In this document: positions 29,672 to 37,953 of the stretch, piece after piece
Layout of the letters: every line of letters begins with the position of its first letter
Position numbering within the stretch: position 1 is the first letter of the stretch
Source: Chara braunii
Taxonomy: Eukaryota; Streptophyta; Charophyceae; Charales; Characeae
Assembly (NCBI GenBank): GCA_003427395.1
Contig: BFEA01000945.1
Span: forward strand, 32,482-70,434
Direction of reading: 5' to 3'
Length of the DNA stretch: 37,953 bases
The notes under the pieces: generated by a model
Seen by the model: only the letters and a program-made list of their open reading frames with translations
Databases searched by the model: none
Told to the model about the DNA's origin: nothing
Made by a program: the position numbers and the translations under genes

Positions 29672-30489
29672 GATAACATTCGGAAATGCATTATCCACCA
29701 TGGGTTCGGTTAGGGCACCACGCTCATCAAATTTCTTAAGTATAATAAGTATGGATCTTGACACACTTCCGCATGTTGGCTAAGTGTCCGGGCGTGCTTG
29801 TCGCTTTACTAAGCCTTCTAAAGTATAACAAGTATGGATCCCAGCACACTTCCGCATGTTCGCCAACTGCCTGGCCGTGCTTGTCGCTATACTAAGCCTT
29901 CTAAAGAACATGAATCTCACCGAATCCATATAACCGACTCGCCGAGAGGATAGACATACATGTGTTACTAAAAGATAACCGAAGCAAGTTTGTCGAACAA
30001 GGAGACAATCAAGGCGCTTCATAAAAGTGTTATCCAACATCGATCCAGTTATAATGCCTTGCTCATTAAATTTTTTAAGTATAAGAAGTATGGATCTCAA
30101 CACACTTCTGCATGCGGGCCAATTACCTGGGAGGATGGACAGTCGCTATACTAAGCATTGTAAAGAAGACGGAATCCCACCAAACATCCATATGAGTATT
30201 AGATGTTTCGGCCGAAAGGATGGACATGCCTACGTTACTTCGGGATAGTGGAAGCGAGCTTGTCTAAGAAGGATACAATTAAGCCGCCTTGCTCATCACA
30301 ATCCTAAAGAAGTACGGATCTCAGCACACTTGTCGAACTTCTCCGACAAGGACACAATCAAGGGGCCTTGGTCCTCACAATTATAAACAAGTATGGATCT
30401 CGGCACGCTTCTGCATATGGGCCGAGTGGATGGGCATGCCTACATTGCTTAGGCTGTAGCCAAAACTGAATTCGTTCGAAAGAGGACAC
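29672..30489. repeat. Right subterminal zone with 24-bp motif copies
   Basis: AT-rich, gene-free. The motif appears as GAAGTATG, GATCTCAA, CACACTTC (24 bp) at 29746, 29829, 30085, 30309 and 30388, mostly followed by YGCATG. Other shared words between the copies (TCGCTATACTAAGC, GGATGGACATGCCTAC, ACAATCAAGG) show a compound repeat of about 83 bp and longer units. It mirrors the left subterminal zone, but all copies have the GGAT-reading orientation on the plus strand, as at the left. Confidence 0.75.
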
Positions 30490-30514
30490 AATGTAATGTC
30501 CTATTTTAACGAAT
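30490..30514 (-). repeat. Right terminal inverted repeat (25 bp)
   Basis: Exact reverse complement of 2890-2914. It ends at AACGAAT, directly followed by the target duplication. Confidence 0.88.
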
Positions 30515-30522
30515 AACATGTT
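30515..30522. repeat. Target-site duplication, right copy (AACATGTT)
   Basis: Matches the left copy (2882-2889) at 7 of 8 bases. The gag frame resumes at 30523. Confidence 0.8.
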
Positions 30523-31887
30523 GATATCAAAGAAAGAGGTGTCAGATTAGAGGGCAGGGAGACAGATATGGCTGCGCTAGAGGCATTGAAGGATTCCGCA
30601 CTTAACACTACAGGAAAGGTCCTAAAAGCTAGTGTCCTATCCATGCATGTGTACATAGACAGTAAAATAGACGCAATGCAGGATACTCTAGACCAGATTC
30701 TACAAGCGCTGCATAAGCCAGGGATCCGGCCAACAACTCTACCATCGCTGCCACTCTCAGCGATGACAGTCCTCTATGCCGCTAAGTTAGGACCACCACC
30801 TAGTGTGTCATCAACAGTAGCTCTATCGCAGACTGTTGCTTCTTCATCTTCTAATCCAGCGACTGTTGCTACACCGCAGTCGCCACCTGTCTCGGAAGTG
30901 GGACAACAATATCCTTGGTATCCCAAGACCCCACTGAACCCACCTGCAACCTTCTCATGAGACAAGAAGGATGAGGTTCTTGACACATGGTTGAGAATGG
31001 TGCCAGTGTGGGTGAGGGCAAAAAGGACATTGGTAGAAGAGGATGTGATTACTGTTGCATCTTACTTAGGGGGTTCAACAGCCCATTGGCTAAACGGATT
31101 GGTAGCTTCAAAGGACTTCGGCAAGAACATGCATGATTGGGCGCAGACCCACACATTAGAAAGCTATATGGACTTAGTGGAGGCTCATTGGCACAACCCT
31201 CGGCAGGCACAGATTGCCACTGATGGGCTCTTGAAACTTGATACTAGAAATTACAAGTCTGTGTGGGAACTCACCACAATCATAGAGCGCCTGATCGTCG
31301 TTCCAGGAGCGGAGTACAATCCACAGGTCTTGCTGACCATGTTCCTTAGATGTCTTCCCACAGACATTAGGAATTTATTAGCCAGCGAGGCTCGCAGAGA
31401 GTATCACACTTTTGAGTCATTCAGCAAGAAGGTCCTAGACTTAAAGGCTACGCTGGGTGGAGCTCAAACCCCTTCTACGGATGGGAGAAAGAAAAAGACT
31501 CCACAAGAGTGGAAAAAGAAGGGTAGCCGATTGATGATGGTTGATTCCGATGGGAATCAAACCGAGATTGATGATGTTTTCGATCTTGTGGTGGGTTCAG
31601 AGTTTGACGGTGAGGAGAGTGATGAGGGTAGCAACCTCGCCGCCGTAGGCAAGACTAAGGCCGCTGGCCGCGGCAAGGGCGGTCAACAAAGGAGTCAGGG
31701 GCAGGCCGCTAACCCAAACAAAATAACTGNTTGGGTTAGAGCAAGTCTGNATCAAGAAGTGTGGCGGGACCGTTGGTCTCGTGGTGCTTGTATTAACTGC
31801 GGTGAGAATGGTCACACACCTCCTAAGGGTGGGTTCTTTTCTTCTCAATCTGNGGCCTCTTCGAGCTCCAGCTCGGGAAACACTTAG
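30523..31887 (+). pseudogene. Retrotransposon gag, 3' part, with internal stop
   Basis: Continuation of the gag frame begun at 2467. It has a helical stretch (SKIDAMQDTLDQILQALHKP), a Pro/Ser linker, then the gag core with VWVRAKRTLVEEDVITVASY, WAQTHTLESYMDLVEAHW and LLTMFLRCLPTDIRNLLASE, and a basic C-terminal part. One in-frame TGA (30958-30960) separates two frames that are otherwise in phase; CGA to TGA is the likely change. The zinc knuckle (CINCGENGHTPPKG, near 31790) has Gly where the last Cys of C-x2-C-x4-H-x4-C belongs. Ambiguous bases at 31730, 31750 and 31853 affect the same part. The gag is probably non-functional apart from the transposon insertion. Confidence 0.72.
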
Positions 31888-31888
31888 G

Positions 31889-32285
31889 GCCAGTAGAAGT
31901 TATAGCTGCTTCTACTCTCGTTGAAGCGGATGATGTACCCTCCCCATTTCAAGAGATGGTCAAAGCTATTGACTCCTTAGTCACCCCGCAGACGGATCCA
32001 TACCCAACTATACTCTGTACGTTGGATGTGTCTGAGGCCTTAGAGGACCTTCAAGGTGAGTGGTCGACAAGGGACCCTCGTGAGTCCTGGGTGGCACTGA
32101 GTAGAGGTCCTAGAGGGGAGCACTTCATTGTGAAAGTTGATGTGGGTGGTCCCAAGTGCGGCGCCTTCGTAGACATTGGCTCCACACGAAACTTCATAAG
32201 TCGTGACTGCGTTGACAGACTGTACCTAAAGGACCGGGTGCAGCGCCTTAGTAGACCGGTGTCGGGACTGGTGGGTCCCGAATAA
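31889..32285 (+). pseudogene. Retropepsin-like protease fragment of the retrotransposon
   Basis: In a different frame from gag, open from about 31889, with first ATG at 31956. It contains KCGAFVDIGSTRNFISRDCV, the retroviral-type aspartic protease motif, where D-T/S-G is replaced by Asp73-Ile74-Gly75 (numbered from 31956). A C-to-T change in a Thr codon would give this. The frame ends at 32285, and no reverse transcriptase, RNase H or integrase follows in the window, so the element is truncated or rearranged here. Confidence 0.65.
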
Positions 32286-32819
32286 CTTCCCATCACTCGA
32301 GAGACTGAATATGGACGAACCGTGCACAACAGAGAAATATGGAGTGAGGAGGCAGGAGAGAGAAAAGATAAAGGATTAGGCCACATGAGGGAGTGATGTC
32401 CTGGGTGAGAACCACATGAGGAGAAAATCAGCGATGACACGAGAATAAGCGTAGGAACAAGGGCATATAGGACGTAGCATGAGGCCGGGAGGGCTATTGG
32501 AACTCAGCAAGACTAAGGCCAAAGGACCTTCGAACCAGCAAACACGGCATGACAGCGACAGAGGAATAAGGGAGTCGAGAGATGGGCGGCCGAAGGCTAT
32601 GGGAAACTGGAAAACGGAGGCCCAACATGAGGGCCACCTATGGGAGCCTCGGGTTGGAGGCCCCGCGACCAAAGGAACGGGCGCGCGCAAGGCACAAGAA
32701 AGACAAGGAAAAGGGGTCACCGTGGGGCGGCAAAACGCCCAAGGCACGTGGGACACCTCGGGGAAAGGTACCCGGAACCACGTGGGACTAAGGAAAAATA
32801 ATGGCATCCGGGGCGAAAT

Positions 32820-32948
32820 GTGTCGGGGACCACCCACGGGACCAAGTGTCGGAGACCGCCCGCGGGACTAAGTGTCGGGGACCACCGACGGGACTAAGTG
32901 TCAGGGACCACCGGCGGGACTAAGTATCGAGGACCATCGACAGGACAA
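32820..32948 (+). repeat. 26-bp tandem array, five units
   Basis: The unit reads GTGTCGGGGACCACCG then RCGGGACTAA. Copies start at 32820, 32846, 32872, 32898 and 32924. Related words recur near 34250-34325. Confidence 0.8.
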
Positions 32949-33721
32949 GTGGCGGGGACATATGAAGGTCTCAAGAAGAAACGGCAGCAGCGCTTAAGGG
33001 AAAATAATAAAGGTAAGGTGCACTGTCCAGATTGACATCTTGACGACCAAGAATATTAGCATCACTAGTGCAAGTACTAGCGGTAACAAACGGGAAGGCC
33101 AAAAGGAAAATAAAAGGTAAAGAAACTTGAAGTGGGAGGCATGGGAGAAATTCGAAAAATCTCGGATTAGCCTCCCTCAAGGAAATGGAGTCAAACGAGA
33201 CCTTATGTGCAAAATAGGCCTCCGGGAGAAAATCGGAGTAGGAAGGGTCACTGTGGGAGAAAAAAAGGAGTAAGAGAAGGCTCCCATGGGCATGAGAAGG
33301 CCATCATTGCATTCCGAGATACAACGGACTGCACCTTTGGCATAGGAAGGGCCAAAACTAAGAGGAAGAGGCTAAAAAAGGGCCTCAACGACCACTTGAC
33401 ACTTGGCATGCTAGAAAAAAAAAGAAAATGTGAGAGAATAAGACAAAAAGAGTGAGAGGGAGTGAGTGAGTTGGCCGTCAGTAGGGACTGCCACAAGTAG
33501 GGACTGTCAGGTTCCTACTATCTAAGAAAGGAGGAAAAAAAAAATAAAAGAAAAGAGAAAAGGACCCTAACGGTAAAAAACGGTCACTTGGGGAGATACA
33601 TCCGTGACCAGATTCATTCTGGAATATGGCGGTTACAAAGGATTTTGATTTTCTTTGATTTTTGCAGAGAAAATCGAAGAAAACCAAGGCCCTATGCAAA
33701 CGAAATAAAACGGATTACATA

Positions 33722-34046
33722 GGGGAGGAGAAACACATGTTTTTGGTGCATCCGGAGTCAAAATCAAGTCCAGGTGCACTTGAGAATTGGTCGTTTCCTT
33801 TTCTTTCAAGTAAGGGCTAGATGTGGGGCATTGGGGCTAGGGAATTGACGCACACTGCAGTCCGACTTGCAACGGACTGCATGGGGAGGAGAAAACACAT
33901 GTTCTAGTTGCATCCGGAGCCAATATTGAGGCTGGATGCACTTAGAAATTTAACGCTTCATTTTCTTTTGGCATGAGGCAAGTTGTGGGGCTGTGGGACT
34001 AGGAAAATGGCTATGACTGCAGTCCGAGAAATAACGGACTGCATGG
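33722..34046. repeat. Tandem duplication, about 161-bp period
   Basis: 33722-33882 and 33883-34046 share GGGGAGGAGAAA, ACACATGTT, GCATCCGGAG and CTGCAGTCCGA blocks in the same order. Confidence 0.7.
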
Positions 34047-34408
34047 GGGTGCCTAGGCTAAGGAAAAATGAGCCACGGCAAGCCAGGCAGGCAGGAAAGA
34101 AACAATTTCGGCATGGGGTAAGTAAAGACGGTAAACGGCAACTGTGAGATGAGATCTCACGGCCTAGAAAAATCGACACACATGTAGAGATGATGGGACC
34201 ACCAAGAGCAAGGGGGTACAAACATAAAAATGGGACACCATCTGGAAGGTTGTCGGGGACCAAGTGGGCCCAAATAATAAAAGTCGAAAAACGGGACGCG
34301 CGCCTGCGGGACCACCGGCGGGACAAAAAAATGAAACTAGTATGGAGGAGAGTGACGGGGACTTGAGATGTCCCAAGGGAACCATGAGCAAGCACAACCA
34401 ATAATTGT

Positions 34409-35870
34409 ACCGCTACTTCCATGGATAATCTTTGATGCAATCTTGGTGATATAGCCTGCTCAAACTCTTGTTCACTCACACACTAGAAGGTAGTGCACCG
34501 TTACTTCCATGAATGATCTTTGATGCAATCTTGGTGATCTAGCCTACTCAAACTTTTGTTTTTCACTCACACAGTAGTAGGTAGTGCACCGCTACTTCCA
34601 TGAATGATCTTTGATGCAATCTTGGTGATCTAGCCTACTCAAACCTCTTGTTTTTCACTTACACACTAGTAGGTAGTGCACCACTACTTCCATGGATAAT
34701 CTTTGATGCAATCTTGGTGATCTAGCCTACTCAAACTCTTATTTTTCACTCACACACTAGTAGGTAGTGCACCACTACTTCTATGAATGATGTTTGATGC
34801 AATCTTGGTGATCCAGCCTACTTAAACTCTTGTTTTTCACTCACACACGAGTAGGTAGTGCACCGCTACTTCCATGGATGATCTTTGATGCAATCTTGGT
34901 GATCTAGCCTACTCAAACTCTTGTTTTTCACTCACACACTAGTAGGTAGTGCACAGCTACTTCCAAGGATGATCTTTGATGCAATCTTGGTGATCTAGCC
35001 TACTCAAACTCTTGTTTTCCACTCACACACTAGTAGGTAGTGAACCGCTACTTCCATGAATGATGTTTGATGCAATGTTGGTGATCTAGCCTACTCAAAC
35101 TCTTGTTTTTCACTCACACAATAGTAGGTAGTGCACCGCTACTTCCATGAATGATCTTTGATGGAATCTTGGTGATCTAGCCTACTCAAACTCTTGTTTT
35201 TCACTCACACACTAGTAGGTAGTGCACCGCTACTTCCATGAATGATCTCTGAGGCAATCTTGGTGATCTAGCCTACTCACACTCTTGTTTTTCAGTCACA
35301 CACTAGTAGGTCGTGCACCGCTACTTCCATGGATGATCTATGATTCAATCTTAGTGATCTAGCCTACTCAAGTTCATGTTTTTCACTCACACACTAGTAG
35401 GTAGTGCACCGCTACTTTCATGGATGATCTATGATTCAATCTTGGTGATCTAGGCTACTCAAGTTCATGTTTTTCACTCACACACTAGTAGGTAGTGCAC
35501 CGCTACTTCTATGGATGATGGTTGATTCAAGCTTGGTGATCTAGCCTACTCGAGTTCATGTTTTTCACTCATACACTAGTAGGTAGTGCACCGCTACTTC
35601 TATGGATGATCTTTGGTTCAATCTTGGGGATCTAGCATACTCAATCTCATGTTTTTCACTCACACACTAGTAGATAGTGCACCGCTTCTTTCAAGGATGG
35701 TGTTCGATCCAATCTTGGTGATCTAGCCTACTGTATCTCGTGCCTTTCACTCACACACTAGTAGGAAGTGCACCGCTTCTTTCATGGATGACCTTTGGTT
35801 CGACCTTGGTGATCTAGCCTACCTAGACTCTTGCTTTCACTCACATTAGTAGTAGGATGTGCTCTGATTC
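34409..35870 (+). repeat. Satellite array 1, 91-92 bp period, about 16 units
   Basis: The unit contains GGTAGTGCACCGCTACTTCC, TTTGATGCAATCTTGG, TGATCTAGCCTACTC and CACTCACACACTAGTAG. Units in the first two thirds are very similar; the last few diverge. Confidence 0.92.
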
Positions 35871-36039
35871 TTCCATGAATGAATCTTTGCTCAAATTTTT
35901 GTGTTTGATCTTGTTAGACTATTGCTTTCACTCACATGATAGTAGGGGGCGATCTAATTCTGTCGTAGTTGACCCTTGCTCTAAGCTTGCGTTTTGAACT
36001 AGAATAACTTCTACTCGCTTCTCACATGATGGCTGTCCG

Positions 36040-37530
36040 TTTCAAAGCTTGGTTTCATTCTTGAGCCATAAACTTATATGATTGAACTCGTCTAGCCTGT
36101 GTTTTATCCCTCAACTACTTGGTGTTGTTCCGTTTCTCCTTTGGCTGTTCCCCTTGCATTCCACATTGTATATAAACTAGTCTAGCCTGTGTTTTCATCG
36201 TTCAATTACTTTGTGCTCTTCCGTTTTACTCTTGGTTGTTCCCCCTTGCATCCCACTTGTGTATGAACTAGTCTAGCCTCTGTTTTCATCCTTCAACTAC
36301 TTGGTGCTCTTCCGTTTTACTCTTGGTTGTTCCCCCTTGCATCCCACTTGTGTATGAACGAGTCTAGCCTGTGTTTTCATCCTTCAACTACTTGGTGTTG
36401 TTCCGTTTTACTCTTGGTTGTTTCCCCTTGCATCCCACTTGTGTATGAACTAGTCTAGCCTATGTTTTCATCCCTCAACTATTTGGTACTGTTCCGTTTT
36501 ACTCTTGGTTGTCCCCCCTTGCATCCCACTCTTCTATGAACTAGTCTGGCCTCTGTTTTCATCCTTCAACTATTTGGTGCTGTTCCGTTTTACTCTTGGT
36601 TGTTCCCCCTTGCATCCCACTTGTGTATGAACTAGTCTCGCATGTGTTTTCATCACTCAACTACTTGGTGCTGTTCCATTTTAGTCTTGGTTGTTCCTCT
36701 TGCATTCCACATTGTGTATGATCTAGTCTAGCCTGTGTTTCATCCCTCAACTACTTGGTGCTCTTCCGTTTCAGTCTTGACTGTTCCCACTTGCATCACA
36801 CTTATGAATGATCTACTCTAGCCTGTGTTTCATCCCTTAACTACTTGGTGCTATTCTGCATCACCTTTGGTTTTTCCGCTTGCATTACACATTGTGTATA
36901 AGCTAGGCTAGCCTGTGTTTTCATCCTTCAACTACTTGGTGCTGTTCCGTTTTACTCTCGGTTGTTCCCCCATACATCCCACTTGTGTATGAATTAGTCT
37001 AGCCTGTGTTTTCATCCCTCAACTACTTGGTGTTGTTCCGTTTTACTCTTGGTTGTTCCCCTTACATTCCACATTGTGTATGATCTAGTCTAGCATGTGT
37101 TTCATCCCTCAACTATTTGGTGTTGTTCTGTTTCACTCTTGACTGTTCTCTCTTGCATCCCACTTGTGAATGATCTAGTCTAGCCTGTATTTCATCCCGC
37201 AACTACTTGGTGCTGTTTTTTCACTCTTGACTGTTCCCCCTTGCATCCCACTTATGAATGATCTAGTATAGCCTATGTTTCATCCCTCAACTACTTGGTG
37301 TTGTTCTGTTTCACCTTTGGTTGTTTCCCTTGCATCCTACTTCTGTATTGACCAGTCTAGTCTGTGTTTCATCCCTCAACTACTTGGTGTTGTTTCCGTT
37401 TAACTTTGGATGTTCCCCCCCCTTGCATCCCATGTGTGTATGAACTAGTCTAGCATGCGTTTTCGTCCCTCAACTACTTGGTGCTGTTCCGTTTTACTCT
37501 TGGATATTTCCCTTGCATTCCACATGCATG
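36040..37530 (+). repeat. Satellite array 2, 91-bp period, about 16 units
   Basis: The unit contains AACTAGTCTAGCCTGTG, CATCCCTCAACTACTTGG, GTTCCGTTTTACTCTTGG and CCCCTTGCATCCCACTTG. It begins within 200 bp of the end of array 1. Confidence 0.92.
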
Positions 37531-37890
37531 TGTTTTTCACTAGTTCAAGTATCTCATTGTCAAGTTCATGTATGTTGTGATGTTCCGGTTGCTGCTTAGT
37601 TGATCTTTCCTCCATGTGCATGTGTCCTTCACTAGTTCAAAGTTTCTCATTGTCAAGTTTATGTATGTTGTGATGTTCTGGTTCCCACTTAGTTGATCTT
37701 TCCGCCACATACATGGGTCCTTCACTAGTTCAAAGTTTCTCATTGTCGAGTTCATACATGTTATGATGTTCCGGTTCCTACTTATTTGATCTCTCCTCTA
37801 TGTGCATATGTATTTCACTAGTTCTAGCTTCCAATCGTCAAGTTCATGTGTGTGGTGATATCCCGACTCCTACTTAGTCGATCTTTCACT
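37531..37890 (+). repeat. Satellite array 3, 92-93 bp period, four units
   Basis: The unit contains TTCACTAGTTCAAAG, CTCATTGTCAAGTTCATG and GATGTTCCGGTT. TCACTAGTT occurs at 37537, 37629, 37722 and 37815. The minus-strand frame at 37540-37755 is this repeat translated. Confidence 0.88.
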
Positions 37891-37953
37891 ATGGGATGGG
37901 TAACTGACATTAGGCTGCTACTACGGGGAGCTTATTTGATTAGGATTAGAAGT

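Larger units (their letters stand above)
2890..30514. mobile_element. Giant TIR DNA transposon, about 27.6 kb, inserted in retrotransposon gag
   Basis: The evidence is structural: perfect 25-bp terminal inverted repeats, an 8-bp target duplication (7 of 8), and a gag frame that is open on both sides and in phase once the insertion is removed. The cargo is a DUF7869 transposase-like gene next to the left end, a Ulp1-type protease next to the right end, two copies of an unknown gene family in opposite orientations, and a ParB-like/methyltransferase-like gene. About 55 copies of a 24-bp palindromic motif fill the spacers and the subterminal zones. The length includes a 630-bp N gap and a probably misassembled stretch at 13.7-15.1 kb, so the true size is uncertain. 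Eight-bp duplications are known for several superfamilies (hAT, P, Zisupton/KDZ); I cannot assign one. Confidence 0.85.
32286..34408. other. Purine-rich low-complexity region
   Basis: The plus strand is strongly enriched in A and G with many AAGGCC, GGGACT and GGGAGA words. No recognisable protein on either strand. Two repeats are listed separately. Confidence 0.55.

Noticed and set aside
2467-32285. Reading the two gag parts as two separate retrotransposons
   Set aside because: The target duplication and the exact phase continuity across the insertion make one interrupted gene far more likely.
37540-37755. 71-codon minus-strand frame with repeated MRNFELVKD peptide
   Set aside because: Translation of satellite array 3.

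Overview
The window looks like repeat-rich nuclear DNA of a green-lineage eukaryote. From the style of the retrotransposon gag and transposon proteins I suspect a charophyte alga such as Chara; this is recalled family resemblance and I could not test it. No rRNA, tRNA, CRISPR or bacterial-style operon was seen. There is no convincing ordinary host gene: the readable coding sequence belongs to mobile elements, and much of it is decayed.

The main object is a very large DNA transposon, about 27.6 kb (2890-30514). It has 25-bp terminal inverted repeats (2890-2914 and 30490-30514) that match perfectly. It is flanked by an 8-bp target duplication (2882-2889 and 30515-30522, 7 of 8 bases identical). 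It sits inside the gag gene of an LTR-type retrotransposon: the gag frame left of it (from 2467) and right of it (from 30523) join in phase if the element and one target copy are taken out.

Inside the element, left to right: an AT-rich subterminal zone (2915-4044); a minus-strand gene of unknown family (4045-4946); a minus-strand transposase-like DUF7869-type gene (5179-7922) with a phase-preserving intron; a block of 1.0-1.35 kb units with fold-back hairpins (8.1-12.2 kb); CACGTG-bounded palindromes (12.7-13.2 kb); a (CT)n tract, a 630-bp N gap and two sequencing-adapter junctions (13.7-15.1 kb); simple arrays (15.2-18.4 kb); a plus-strand second copy of the unknown family (18622-19530); a plus-strand ParB-like plus degenerate beta-class methyltransferase-like gene (21092-25315, tail to 26521) broken by three -1 frameshifts; a Ulp1/C48 protease gene (about 27849-28865) with its catalytic residues present; and a repeat-rich right subterminal zone (28866-30489).

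The most unusual signal is a 24-bp imperfect palindrome, seen by eye about 55 times. It occurs in both orientations, only between the two inverted repeats, and almost always outside the conserved coding segments. The subterminal repeats at both ends fit the same 24-bp frame, so I infer one motif family, possibly the element's own protein-binding site, spread through its interior.

Right of the element lie the rest of gag and a retroviral-type protease fragment (to 32285), with no reverse transcriptase seen. A purine-rich low-complexity stretch follows, then three adjacent satellite arrays that all have a 91-93 bp period (34.4-37.9 kb).
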